A stretch of DNA of 64,000 bases, taken from NCBI RefSeq assembly GCF_963675165.1, contig NC_087391.1, forward strand, positions 1,817,001 through 1,881,000, written 5' to 3'. The stretch is from Halichondria panicea. Its lineage: Eukaryota; Porifera; Demospongiae; Suberitida; Halichondriidae. The position numbers and the translations under genes are program-made. The notes below the pieces were generated by a model. The model was not told the origin of the DNA. It made no database searches and saw only the letters and a program-made list of their open reading frames with translations. Shown here in pieces: positions 44,401 to 55,200 of this stretch; within the stretch, counting starts at the first letter, position 1; each line of letters starts with the position of its first letter.

Positions 44401-47400
44401 TTGTATTGGCTAACTCAAAATCAGCAATGAAACAATCTGGATCTAGTTTGAGAGCATCCCTATAAGTTGGGTCAGTGACACTACGACTGCATATGTCAAA
44501 ACTAGCAGTAGAGCAGGCCTTGAGGAACTCAGGAAGATTCTTGTCCTCCATCACATCCGCTGGCAAGGTTAGTGCATGGAAGTTTCCTGGCTTCTTGGTG
44601 TAGTATATTACGGTTACATTGTCCACTTGGGGAAGGGAGCCTCCACAAGAAAATCGACACTGGATTGTCTTCACAATTTCACCGAGATTTGAGATGACAG
44701 TCTTTTCAATTGTGTCTTGGATACCACTAGAACTTGCCATCTTCAACAACAGGATAGTAAACCAGGTGTGCAACTAGAATACTAAGCTTTGATATAAGAT
44801 TAAGAGATACCTACTTAGAAACCAGTTTATAACTGCAAGGTCATTCCAGGCATGCAACTGCTTGCCCCATCACATTCCACCACAAACTAGACCACACATG
44901 CATTGCACCAAAAGAGAATGGTTTATGGTTTTTTCCATACCATAATTTGCAGGCTCTACTCCAGAGCACTGCAACCACAACGTCACAATGTAGTAAATAC
45001 AGGATAATCCGTACAGCGGGAAATTTTCATGAGATGCAAAATTTCGCGTTTTTCGAAGATGTGAAAATTAAAACTGACTCAAACTGACTCCCCCACGCAC
45101 CAGTATTCTGCTGAAGCCAAATAGCAAACATTTCCCGCTATACAGTAATCAGTATTTTGGTTGGCTTCTGTAGTAAAAAGCCAAAAGCGATATTAACTTG
45201 GAATTGCCATGGCCTGCAAAATGCTAATAATTATATACATGCACTAGCGTGACAAAAGAACGTTTTGTATATACCTATCTTCACAAAAGTCAAAAATGTA
45301 TTTTTCTTTCCAACTGATGCTCACCATTAGGGGAGGGGGCATGAGAATGACGTTTAGGGGGCTCTGAATATCTTGCAGTGATCATAATTCATGAAATATT
45401 GTTTCCCGCGTGCTGCGCAACCGTAACACGAATTAACATCAAAGCTCTCTGGTGCCATGCTGCAAATTCAATGTAAAATGTCACGTGATGTTACTTCCGT
45501 TTCCAATCCCTCTCCCTCTTTAATCTATGGTACTGCTGCATGCATAGTGAACCAAGAAGGAGTTGCTCGAAATTGGTTTTTCCGGAAACAGCTTGTTTAA
45601 CCTCGATGAGTATAGGAGCTGTGCAAGTAGAGTACTACATGTACATCCTTTGAGTTGTGTGAAAGTCTGCTGTAATGCTATTTTACTTTACTTTGACCTA
45701 AAATAATAACACAAACAGGTAATCATTACATTGTGGTTGCAGTGCTTTTTGTGGAAAAGTAAACCACTGTATAGCGACCTTTGCAGGCTATATACTCCAA
45801 GACTGGAAACCACTCCCCTTCTCTCTTGGGAAGAAAGAGACTGGTAAGCTGCTGTGTTAAGGGTTGTCACAGTGCGTGAAGAATGTAACGCTCCCACAAG
45901 AATGTAAACGTCACAAATATATAGTCATGTACCACCGCCCAGGCGCTAACTACATTGTATTAACTGCACAAAATATTATCGGCTTGGAGTATAAGACAGT
46001 ACATCACTGGCAGTCTGTTATCGAGGCTAAAGTAATATCACCCACGCATTACGTATTTTATGCCAATGGCATTCCAACGGGACAACTCTCAACAGGGCAG
46101 CTTGCCAGTCCCTTTCTCCAAGAGAAAGGGAGTAGGATTCCAGTCTAGACTGGACCAAGAGCACTGCAACCACAATGTAGTGAACCTGTCTGTGTTATTT
46201 TAGTCCACCCACACATCACAAAATCAATATAACAATGAAGGCCAAGTTCATGTAAAGTAAAATACATGTACTACAGTGCTACGTACTAGTTAATGCACGG
46301 TTGTGAGTGCTCTATGGATATTATTGGCCCAGCGGAAGTTTGAGAAGCTCATGTAGCTCGAGGCGAAGCCGAGTGCTGCATGATGCTTTAAGAACTTCCG
46401 CAAGGCCAATAATATCCATAGGGCACGAGCGTAAAACAGTGCATTAACTGGTTTGTAGTTTTTAGCTTCTTGCAGCTACCAATAGCTATCGGCTCTAGTA
46501 TAGAGCTAACTACTAAGTAGAATAGCAACCTTCTACAAAAAGATTTTGTTATTCCTGATTCTGGAGAGACTGCAATGGCCTTCAACGTACTGGTAAGCAA
46601 AACTAGCCTTTACTCGAGAATAAAGCCTTTGTTAGCAAGATAGCATTGCTAGAAGCTTATAGAATCACTTTGCTGTACTCTATTGCAACCATGGAGCAGT
46701 GTAGCTATAAAATTCTATGGCTTAAAAATCAATTATTTTGACCACCAACTGGGCTCTAACTCCCAGTGGTGCTCTAACTATCAAAAATGCCAACCACAGA
46801 ATAATAGAGCACAGTCTGTGGTTACTACAGTTGTAAGATCCTAGTCTATGCATTTGTTAGCATAATATTATAGTTTTTCCTTTGATCTTTGTACAAAAAA
46901 ACTACAAATCTGGGTAACTAACTGCAGACTTTCACACAACTCAAAGGAGGTGACTACTCTACTCTACTTGCACAGCATTTATCACTCCTCCTACTCACTT
47001 ACATGCATGCATGGTGCTCCGAGGTCAACAGGCTATTTTCAGAAAAATCCAACTTTGAGAAACTCCTTCCTTGTTTCTTTATATGCAGCTTATACCGCGA
47101 ATGGATAAACCACACCTTAATCCATCCACATAATTGGTGGTAAAACAGCAGTGCAATGTAGGGCATGTAGTCGTCTACGCATCCGCAAAAGGCCTCTCTC
47201 CATGATAAAAGCTGTTATTTGCGCACCTGTTTGTTATTAGTTGAATGTAGATCAGTGGCCCCGACATAGATAAATTTTCCCTGCCAGATAATCGACGTTT
47301 TATTGTATTGCCATTACAGATATCGATGGTGTGTATGCAGTGGCGGATCGAGGGGGAGATCCCCTTTCAGTCTAGCTATTATGGCTTTACTACAGCTACC

Positions 47401-49101
47401 AGCTAGCTTTTTGTAGAGCTCTATTGTAAAGTTATGATGTATCAACTGCCAAAAGAGTGTTCAAAGTCAATAGTTAGCCTAGGCTAGCTAGTTGACTGTT
47501 TCCTACGCAAGCCTATTATGGGACTTCCCCTGGCTGAGAGAGATTTTCACGTTTGGAATCCCCCTTTCCTTTTTCCTGGATCCGCCTCTGGTATGCAGTA
47601 TATGCCTAAACTATGCATATATATGTATGCCTATAATAGATATATCTATTATAGGCATACATATATATTTAAATTTTGACTCACTTCAACATGTATGGAA
47701 TTTTCATGGATATTTCAATCTTATGTATGCATGTATACATGAATTTCCCACGAAAAAGCAATGATTCTGTAGTTTTTCATCTGCTTTTCATGGGTGTGTA
47801 AAATTTTCAGCTGGTCTATCGCGCTGTGAAATGCATATGATTTTTAATGGATATTTCAGAGTTTATCTTAAATTTAATAGGTGTTATCAATTATTGCCCA
47901 AGAAAACGCAATTAAGTCACTGCCATTACATTTTCCCTGAAAAGTAATGGATATGTACCCAACAGTGATAGGACACGCATATGGTGCACCATCCAGAATT
48001 GGTTAGTTTTAGGAGAGCTATCCTTACTATGGTAACAGCATGCTCCACAAATATCTTGTCTGAGATCTCCAGAGGTGCTCTCCCGCTCTTCTTGGCAAAG
48101 GCTTCAACCATCTGTTGTAGCCTCTTATGGGGGAATGCATCTTCAGTGCAAACATACACAGCTCCTGAAACAGTAAAGCATACGGCATCATTAACTCCTG
48201 TTGTATTGTTGGATAATTTTAAGGTTACATAGTTATGTTCTGTGGAAGATTATTATGATGACAGCTATTGTCCTTGTAGAGAGGTACATACTTATTATGA
48301 GCGTCATTTATCGAAGATGTCACTGCCATGTGACCATTGTCTAAACACATGTATGTCTGAAGATATTACCCACCTCCATCTAGACCTCCTTGGTCTCTAG
48401 GCAACTGTACAGTGAGACACAGCTGCAGACAGAACTGAGTCTTGCCAGCAGCACTGGTACCTGCCACTTCGTTGAGAGCAGACACTAGCAGTCCACCACC
48501 AAGGAAGGAGTTGAGACGGGGACAACCAGTGCTCAGATGGACTGTGTGTACACGTGTGTGTGTGGCCAGTCAGAGAAAGCTTTCACTTCAGGTAAAGATC
48601 ATCACATTTGAAAACTTGAATGGTACAGTGTATGCCTGTATATACAAAGAGCTAGAGTGCGTGCGTGTGAATGCCATTCACCTATGTATGTGTGTGTGTG
48701 TGTGTGTTAGGATAAGTATAAGGCTTGGAAGTAAGGAATTTAATTACTACCTGGAGCTTTACTGTCTTTGTTCTCGTACATCTTGAGTACAGTTGTATCT
48801 ACGGCATATTGGGGAAACGCGGCCTTGGAAGCAGCCTCCAGAGCTCCCTGTACGTCTAACCGAGACAGTCCAGTCCTTCGTCGCAAGTCACCAGCCGACA
48901 GAGTAAGCACAGAAGTCAGTTTGTGGAGGCCAGCTGGAGATGCATGAGGGGAAATTAATTAATAATGAGTGTTCAGTTGTAAGCTTCTCAGACCAGCTCC
49001 CACAGTTTATACTCACCTTTATGAAATGCAGAGATGATTCTTGGGTGAACGTTCAACAAAGAGATAGGCTTTTCTTGTGTGTTGTTGGATGTGCATTTCA
49101 T
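40523..49101 (-). CDS. XRCC3: XRCC3, RAD51 paralog
   Basis: XRCC3 acts with RAD51C in homologous recombination. Seven in-phase exons: 49101-49017, 48933-48751, 48541-48374, 48164-48028, 41358-41146, 40976-40842, 40645-40523; 347 aa against 346 in human. Matches: LLNVHPRIISAFHK (human LDLNPRIIAAIKKA), the Walker A region EVAGTSAAGKTQFCLQLCL, VYVCTEDAFPHKRLQQM (YICTEDAFPHKRLQQL), KIFVEHA, the Walker B strand LVVVDSMAALFRVEF, SAALVCVNQV, and a C-terminal VLFAPHLP. The ATG at 49101 opens the frame of exon 1. Intron 4 (41359-48027, 6.7 kb) contains an oxygenase-like gene, a TRIM-like pseudogene and several inverted-repeat elements; intron 5 (40977-41145) contains a tRNA-Asn gene. The gene is divergent from STIP1, 113 bp between starts. 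Confidence 0.95.
41013..41086 (-). tRNA. tRNA-Asn(GTT): tRNA-Asn (anticodon GTT)
   Basis: 74 bases including the G discriminator. The acceptor stem GCACTTG pairs with CAGGTGC (one G-T pair). The D arm (GGCGCAATTGGTTAGCGC), anticodon arm (CGGCTGTTAACCG, anticodon GTT) and T arm (GCTGGTTCAAGCCCAGC) are all intact and near identical to animal tRNA-Asn. A TTTT tract (TTTCTTTTATTTT) follows on the minus strand as a polymerase III terminator. The gene lies inside the 169-bp XRCC3 intron 5, on the same strand as the host. Confidence 0.93.
41360..41414. repeat. (GT)n microsatellite at an XRCC3 splice acceptor
   Basis: About 27 GT units. On the coding (minus) strand it is a CA run ending in CACAG immediately before XRCC3 exon 5 (41358), so it occupies the position of the polypyrimidine tract. 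Confidence 0.9.
41879..42340 (+). pseudogene. TRIM/B-box coiled-coil protein fragment, broken
   Basis: Three frames are needed to read it. The first part encodes HKYYLIADTVESHEKEILDS and IEKQLEATNTAP, like the end of a B-box plus coiled coil, and stops at TAA after MWEDT. A shifted frame then gives NLEASIHANCEQIRRVLDIR and ELMAKLEDHIQQLKTLSAQR, and a third gives LRFSNTNNQLINFHVRVGGE and AGSPFFDVM, as in the filamin-like part of TRIM2/3/71-type proteins. RING and start are absent and the breaks are real in this sequence. It lies antisense in XRCC3 intron 4 without introns, so it may be a decayed retrocopy. Confidence 0.65.
42597..42658. repeat. 62-bp stem-loop, CTAGCCTCGTCCCCAG ends
   Basis: CTAGCCTCGTCCCCAG at 42597 and CTGGGGACGAGGCTAG at 42643-42658 form a perfect 16-bp inverted repeat with a 30-bp AT-rich loop. 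It is a minimal foldback element within XRCC3 intron 4. Confidence 0.85.
42725..42747. repeat. (GATA)n microsatellite
   Basis: About five TAGA/GATA units in XRCC3 intron 4. Confidence 0.85.
43181..44773 (-). CDS. 2OG-Fe(II) oxygenase-like protein, intronless, nested in XRCC3
   Basis: A single-exon ORF of 530 aa, or 519 aa from the better-looking ATG at 44740 (MASSSGIQDTIEKTV). The central part looks like a prolyl-4-hydroxylase-type double-stranded beta helix: LYKLNVYSIGSHFKAHVDTP supplies an HxD pair, LVVSLPSQFTGGALVTRHLG follows, and WAAFYSDVEYEVLPVTSG then LTYNL occupy the C-terminal core strands. Family members usually have His in the HEV position and Arg shortly after SG; here these are Tyr (VEYEV) and Cys (SGHC), so catalysis is doubtful. 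The last 130 residues are a predicted coiled coil (DKFNNEIEELEADIGNIVEK). The gene lies in XRCC3 intron 4 on the same strand. Its substrate is unknown. Confidence 0.75.
   Translation of the reverse strand: MHTWFTILLLKMASSSGIQDTIEKTVISNLGEIVKTIQCRFSCGGSLPQVDNVTVIYYTKKPGNFHALTLPADVMEDKNLPEFLKACSTASFDICSRSVTDPTYRDALKLDPDCFIADFELANTTILGSIASIMAVGSSIRAELYKLNVYSIGSHFKAHVDTPRSPEMFASLVVSLPSQFTGGALVTRHLGHRMTFDWSSSPTTTQWAAFYSDVEYEVLPVTSGHCFTLTYNLYHTLPACHPASLDIATSPLHKELQAALKTPHFLRGGGTLGFFCRYRYVECENDDFLMFGDVPFLRGEDMIIYRVAKLLNLSVQLKAICLGGDDNGYTDFIVPSFLHKVNEFPDEESNDEAKLAEAFGHVVNAKNVHWCVWTEERKVPLLSTVYLGNNATAEVYYQSAALLMEVPKFTDGRGVPVASVQAVLSCIEQVNEEISKGEADVDKFNNEIEELEADIGNIVEKIVEKIEGDSDEVQKFNDEREELKKQVYLKRNQLTHMKSNQKMVQDRHPKLLTERNELMFMVPPSKRAKN
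45007..45149. mobile_element. MITE with AGCGGGAAAT ends
   Basis: About 143 bp in XRCC3 intron 4. The left GTACAGCGGGAAATTTTC is mirrored at the right by ACATTTCCCGCTATACAGTA. It is non-coding. Confidence 0.6.
45552..47083. mobile_element. 1.5-kb inverted-repeat element with nested repeats
   Basis: The left arm about 45552-45674 (CCAAGAAGGAGTTGCTCGAA, GAGCTGTGCAAGTAGAGTAC, TTTGAGTTGTGTGAAAGTCT) is found in reverse complement at about 46923-47083 (AGACTTTCACACAACTCAAA, ACTCTACTTGCACAGC, AGAAACTCCTTCCTTG). A second inverted pair lies inside: ACATTGTGGTTGCAGTGCTT near 45729 against AGCACTGCAACCACAATGTA near 46160. No transposase ORF is present. It lies in XRCC3 intron 4. Confidence 0.65.
46313..46420. 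repeat. Inverted repeat TATGGATATTATTGGCC
   Basis: TATGGATATTATTGGCC at 46313 and GGCCAATAATATCCATA ending at 46420, with further paired bases inside (CGGAAGTT/AACTTCCG) and outside (TTAATGCAC/GTGCATTAA). The interior contains CTCGAGGCGAAGCCGAG. Confidence 0.8.
47333..47598. mobile_element. hAT-like MITE with 8-bp target duplication
   Basis: The element at 47341-47590 has ends TGGCGGATCGAGG and CCTGGATCCGCCTCTG (the CAGTGGCGGATC-type terminus) and is flanked by identical GTATGCAG octamers at 47333-47340 and 47591-47598. Eight-base duplications are typical of hAT transposons. If the element is taken to start at CAG, the duplication shortens to 5 bp. Confidence 0.75.
47617..47668. repeat. 52-bp perfect palindrome
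   Basis: The sequence is its own reverse complement from 47617 to 47668, centred in AATAGATATATCTATT with flanking GTATGCCT/AGGCATAC. It lies just right of the hAT-like element in XRCC3 intron 4. Confidence 0.9.
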
Positions 49102-49214
49102 CCTTTGTATTTCCCACCACATCAGAGCCGGCCTTTCACGTGAGGGCCTGGAACACCTCGTGGAATGTTCTAGAAAAATCTACCTGGGAACTTGTTGTGT
49201 GACAGCTTGAAGAC
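49102..49214. promoter_or_regulatory. Divergent XRCC3/STIP1 promoter with heat-shock element
   Basis: Only 113 bp separate the two start codons. GAATGTTCTAGAA at 49163-49175 is a perfect three-unit heat-shock element (GAA, TTC, GAA spaced by two), about 40 bp before the STIP1 ATG, and TCACGTGA at 49136-49143 is an E-box. STIP1 is a known heat-shock factor target in animals, so the element probably controls STIP1; whether XRCC3 also responds is open. Confidence 0.75.
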
Positions 49215-52200
49215 ATGTCTGAACCAATGGACACAATAGATCCTGCTCAGGTAAACTACTGTACATTATTCTTGTATACTTGATATGAAGTTTTATTATT
49301 TATAGGCTGAGGAGCTGAAGAAGAAGGGAAATGATGCAATGAAGCGGGGACAGTTGGAGGAGGCAATCCAGCTGTACACTCAAGCCATTCAAAAAGACCC
49401 TAGTAACCATGTCCTCTATAGCAACCGAAGTGCAGCGTACATGAAACAGGAGAAATACAACGAAGCTTTGGAAGACGCCAACGCTACCATAAAGATAAAG
49501 CCAGACTGGGCCAAGGTGATTTGTATGAATGATTGCCACGGGAACTGATACATGTTGCATATCCATACACACAACACATTACACGCTAACATTCCCACAG
49601 TCACCCATTGTACCCTCACATAGCATAGAAGGATCTGCCCACACTGGTCGGTACTAACCACCTCATAGGCCTTGACCAACCACTACTATTTACCCCATAA
49701 TTATAATTTTGTTTCAGGATTGAGAAATACATGTAGCTAAACTTTTGGGGCAGATCTCTGATGAATAGTTTGTAATCCCCAGCAGTGTACCCCACTTTCC
49801 CAAGACCCCTAAGATTGCTACACACACTCACTCCTATACACAGGGTTACTCTCGGAAAGGTGCTGCTCTGATAAGCATGGAACAACCAGACAAAGCAGAA
49901 GAGGCTTATAGCGAGGGACTGAGACTGGACCCCAACAACCAGGACGCTAAGGCAGCACTCAACAAATTACAGCAGGATCAGCGTATGTGGATACTTGTGA
50001 TTTATCTGTCGAGTGCAGCAGTAAAATTGTTACAGCTACGGAGCAATTTGGTGGTATTTATTTCTAAGTCGAGGCGTGAGCTTGATGATCCATTCCAAAT
50101 CACTTTCACATTCAATATTTGGTTTATCAATTTGAAGACCCTTACCGCATTTAGAACTTGATGGAGCGAAACCACCAGCATGCTGTAGTTATAATCTCTA
50201 CTTGGTGTCAGTTTAGCATTTAGTATATCATCTGATTTCCCTCTCCCTCCCCTGTCCTGATAGGTGACTTTTCCAATCCTTTTTCTGGCCCGGATATTGA
50301 GCGGAGGCTGATGGCCAATGAGAAGACGCGGGCCTTTCTCCAGGACCCAGAGTTCAAGAGGAAGCTGATAGAGTTGGGAAAGGATCCCAAGAACCTCATG
50401 TCCAACATGCAAGACCACCGAGTGATGGAGGCTCTAGCGGTCCTCCTGGAGATAGACCTCAAAAAAGCTGCTGGTGAGTGTGTCTGGTTGCAACAGTGTG
50501 TTAGCGGCTCAAAATCAGAAGTATGTTTAGAGTTTAGAGTTTTGTTGGCAGTTTTTCGTCACTTAAAGCTAGTACTGTATCAGTGCTTTTCTGGTACACA
50601 CCCCTAAACGCACGCACCCCTCCACACACACACACACACACAGTCACAGACCTCACACACACACGCACCACCTGTTCAGAACTACCGCCTGACCCATTTT
50701 GCGCCAAACGTGAGGATGATGAGAACTCAGGAGACGAGAAAAAGGAGGAAACAAAAAGTAAAACTAGTGGCACTGGTAATGTCACATCCACTGATGCAAA
50801 GGCAAAGGACACTAAAGATGAGGTGAGTTGGTGGTGGACTTGCCCAACTCTCTATCAGTAGCGCTAACAGCAGCCAACTAGAAATTGTGGTTCCTACTAT
50901 CGGGCTGGATGTTAAAACTGTATATATTATCTTGACGTCACGCGAATGCTTGATCCACATGTGTAGTCTGAGCATAACTGAGTTGACTTGCCGTACGATA
51001 TTTTCGAACCACACACTCTAAAGGCACTCGGAGAGAAGGAGAAGGGCAATGCAGCATACAAGAAGAAGGACTTTGTCACTGCACTGGCTCACTACGACCG
51101 TGCTATTGAGCTGGACCCCACCAACTTCACCTTCCTCACCAACAAAGCAGGTCAGATGTAGTTATGGTCAGAGTGTGCCTATACCTACCTATGCATGTAG
51201 GCTCTACCAATGCAAAAGCACTCAGGGGAGGGGTTCTCGTTCATCTTATTGCTGATAACTCAGGTCTAGATAGTTTAATTCCAGAATTTAAGTGTATACA
51301 CAACACTTTTTATGTTAGCTCTTAAATTTGAAAAAGGCACATCCAATCATTATTTTGCGTGCTCCTTGGCCAGAGGTACAATTTGACATTGTACGTGTAT
51401 ATCGTTCACACATTTCTCAGACCTTTTACACTTTTTATAATTTGGTTTGCCCCTGTAGCCGTGTACTTTGAGCAGGAGGAGTGGGAGCTGTGCATCAAGA
51501 CGTGTGAGGAGGTGGTGGAGAAGGGGAGGGACGCTAGGGCAGACTACAAAGTCATCTCAAAGTACGTCAAGGAGGAGGGGGGAGCGGGAATGCCATTATA
51601 GTTATGTTTAGTATTATTTTGTGTGCATTAGCCTCCCTTGCCTTGTACCATAGATACAGGAAAGAGAGGGATTGGTTACCCTGCAGTGTTTAATCGAGGC
51701 TGTGTTCTACACGAAGAATAAATGATTATAACTAGCAAAACTAAAACCAGTACAGTAGTGTCTGTAAAGACGGGTAGCGTTGTTAGAGATGCTGTATTGA
51801 TGGTTTATATAGAGGAACCCCAAAGCCCCAAATAACTCTCTTGTGTCCAGAGGGGGCCTTTTTCTGCCAGCCAACCCTAATCCAGCTAATTACCTGAGGC
51901 TGTGCCGCAGCCAGCGGATATAGTAGTCAGTTAGTTTGTTTGTTTGTGTATTTTGAGTCTACTCACCTGGATGCCATAGCTCTGACCTTAATTCACACAA
52001 CAAGTTATTAGTGGCAGATTTTGCTGCTAAAGCTTCATTGTCGCGAGCAAAACCTACGAAGCTTGAACTTGCACGTTGGCCTCTAGCTAGCTGCATGCGT
52101 CCTTTTTTCGAGGTACATATTTACAGCTGAAGTGATCCTGTACCAGGAACAATTAAAAACAAAAAAGGGTAGAATTTCAATGTTCATGGTACTTGCTACT

Positions 52201-55200
52201 TAGCAAGCTTCCAAGCTTCATACATACTACTATTATTTATTGATTGTATTCAGATAAACAGCCGAGGGTTACCACTTCAGTGCTCTAGTTATTATATTAC
52301 CAGTCCATGTCTAATAAGTAGAAAAGGAGATGTAGTGCTAATAAAACTTTCCTGCTGCATTTACGCTAATACTATGGCTGTTAAAAGTACATCATGAATC
52401 AAGACAACAACAGCTGTAACAGGCGGCTTACCTCGAAATGTCTCCCAATAACAGCACGAGGCACTAGTAAAACTGACAATACTTGCCTGAATCGTCGTCT
52501 CTCATAGCAGAGTAGCGGAGTAAACGCCGTTTCCACTAATTAAAACGCGAACGCTGATGAGATCAAAGGGATGCTAACCACACCTCGAATACTAGAAACG
52601 GAAAAGTAGTAATGGGCAGCCCCAGCGTCAGGTATAATTATTGACAGATTTGAAATTCCAGTTTCATCGATAACTCGGTGTCGCTAAACTATATCTGGGG
52701 TACACAGAACGTCTTGTTTACACATGTTTACATAAATTACTACTATTATATCTGCTGCCACTGTGGCGGTGTTTTGGCTACGTAAAGAAAGGGAGGAATG
52801 TCGAAACAAGATTATGAACATTATATACATGTAAATTACGGAGGAGGCCTAAACACAGCCGGATAATGTTGCATATTTTTGCGGTGACCTTGGAAACTCC
52901 CACTGTTGATAGGGTGGGCTACCGGCAAACCGTAATACATTAGACACTAGTTGATAAGATCTACATGGGAAGTACATGGGAAAAGTGCCTCAGAGCAGGT
53001 ATACTATGGGACTTAGTATACCTGCAAATTTACTTAGTATACCTAGTATTCCGTTGTCAAGTAATTGTATTGTAGTCAAGCAGTTTGCACATGCGCACTA
53101 GTATCTAAATGAGTTAGACACTGTTTTGTCGGTGTCCATGTGATTTAGAAGCCCTCAGCCACTTTAGTACCCTCGCTACGCTCGGGATACTAAATCAGTG
53201 CCTTTGGGCTTCTAAATCCCATAGACACCTCCAAAACAGTGTCTAACTATTATTTAGGTTTTTTTTGCTAATGCTGAAATCATGCTGTAATAGTTGCCTG
53301 GCATTTACATGTATTGTATCCTCATCCTCAAGCAAGGTACGTAATGGAGCGAGGTAGCAGTTCCTGTACAGGCACATCCTACTTTAGTTACTAAACAATC
53401 TACATTCATTATAAGAGGAACTAGAACACAGTAAGCAAACAACAACACTTATTTATTTCCTGTGAGATCATCAGCCAAAATTGTTCCCAAATACATTTAC
53501 ATGTAGGTACGTACATTCAGTATTATGTAGACTTCTGATTAATGAACTCTTGTTAATAACGAGAGTAACGTACAGCTCGATAAGAACATCACTATTTAGG
53601 TTTAGAGCAGAGGGAAATTTACAATTATTGTGGCAGCTAAATAGTATGTAATAAGTCAAGTCTGAGGAGTAGCTGACATAAGTATTGCTCTAAGCTTCTC
53701 TAGTATGTTAACGGCCATGGGTGGAAGTCAGTACAAACATAGATTAAAGAATTAGAGGGATTTGAAATGAATGTGGATGACATAGTTTATTGCAGTATTT
53801 GTACATGTGCATTGTGTGCGTACTTACACCTTTAAATGATGTGCAATGCATGGTCATCAAGAGTCACATGTTACTTTGTATGTTTATTGGTTCTTCTGTA
53901 TTGCAGAGCTCTGGCTCGTATCGGGAATGTTCACTTCAAACAGGGGAAGCTGGAGGAGTCCATCAAGTTCTATGACCACTCCCTGGCCGAGCACAGGAGC
54001 CCAGACGTTGTCAAGAAGAAGAGTGAGGTGGGTGTGGTCCTAATTAGCTACATGAGAAGAGTGAGGTGGGTGTGGTCCTAATTAGCTACATGAAGAAGAG
54101 TGAGGTGGGTGTGGTCCTAATTAGCTACATATGCGAGGAATATATACAAACACAAAATGTCAAGTTTATCGTATATATACATTATACATTAGAGCATGTT
54201 TGCCATTAATACTGCAATTTGATTGGCTAAAGGAAGTGTTCTATCAAACTTAGAAAATCATGTACTTCACTTAGAAAATCATGTAGCAAAGATTAGATAA
54301 GAACATTCAAATCTGATTGGCTAAATACTCATGGTTGCTATGATCTAAAATGCTTAGACACTGTTTAGGAAGTTTCCACATGATTTATAAGTCCTCAGGG
54401 CTAGTAGAACCCTCACTGCGTTCGGGATACTACAACCAGCCCTTTGGGCTTCTAAATTATGTAGAAAACTTCCTAAACAGTGTCTAACTATTATTTAGAA
54501 GTCCTCAGGGCTAGTAGAACCCTCACTGCGTTCGGGATACTACAACCAAGCCCTTTGGGCTTCTAAATCATGTAGAAACTTCCTTATAAACAGTGTCTAA
54601 CTATTATATACATGTATGTGGGACCTTGCCATACTGAGACTACATTATTTGCTTGAGAATGCTATAGTGCCATGCCACACAACACACAGTGTGCATTTGC
54701 TAACTGCAGTTAACGCGCGCCCCCCTAACCATGGTGGTGTGCATGTGTTGATACACAGTATACACAGTATTGCTAACTAATTAGTCCAGTTAACCGCGCC
54801 CCCTAACCACGGTGGTGTGCATGTGTTGATATGTTGATATACATTGTAGTAGATCAAGAGTGTTTGTTTACAGATTTCCTTCAGAAAATGTTATGCACGT
54901 GAGCGGCTGGAGGAAATGCAATTGACGATTAATGTACCGTCTGAATTCTTGTGAAACAGGACACAGCTGGTTGCAATTAATTATTATTCCATTCAAACGT
55001 TCTCTCACAGGCACAGAAAAGAATCAAGGAAGCTCAGAGGAAGGCGTACATTGACCCCGAGCTGGCACTGCAAGAGAAGGAGAAGGGAAACAACTTCTTT
55101 AAGAAAGGTATACTAGCTTTGCAGGTATGTACACTGTGTATTGAGGTGCTGGTAATTGCATGCTTCCACACAACATACATGTCACATGTACACTGTGTAT

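Noticed and set aside
51562-53906. Possible gene in STIP1 intron 7
   Set aside because: I looked for exons on both strands and saw only repeat-like DNA and the TTAGACACTG element; no protein family could be read.
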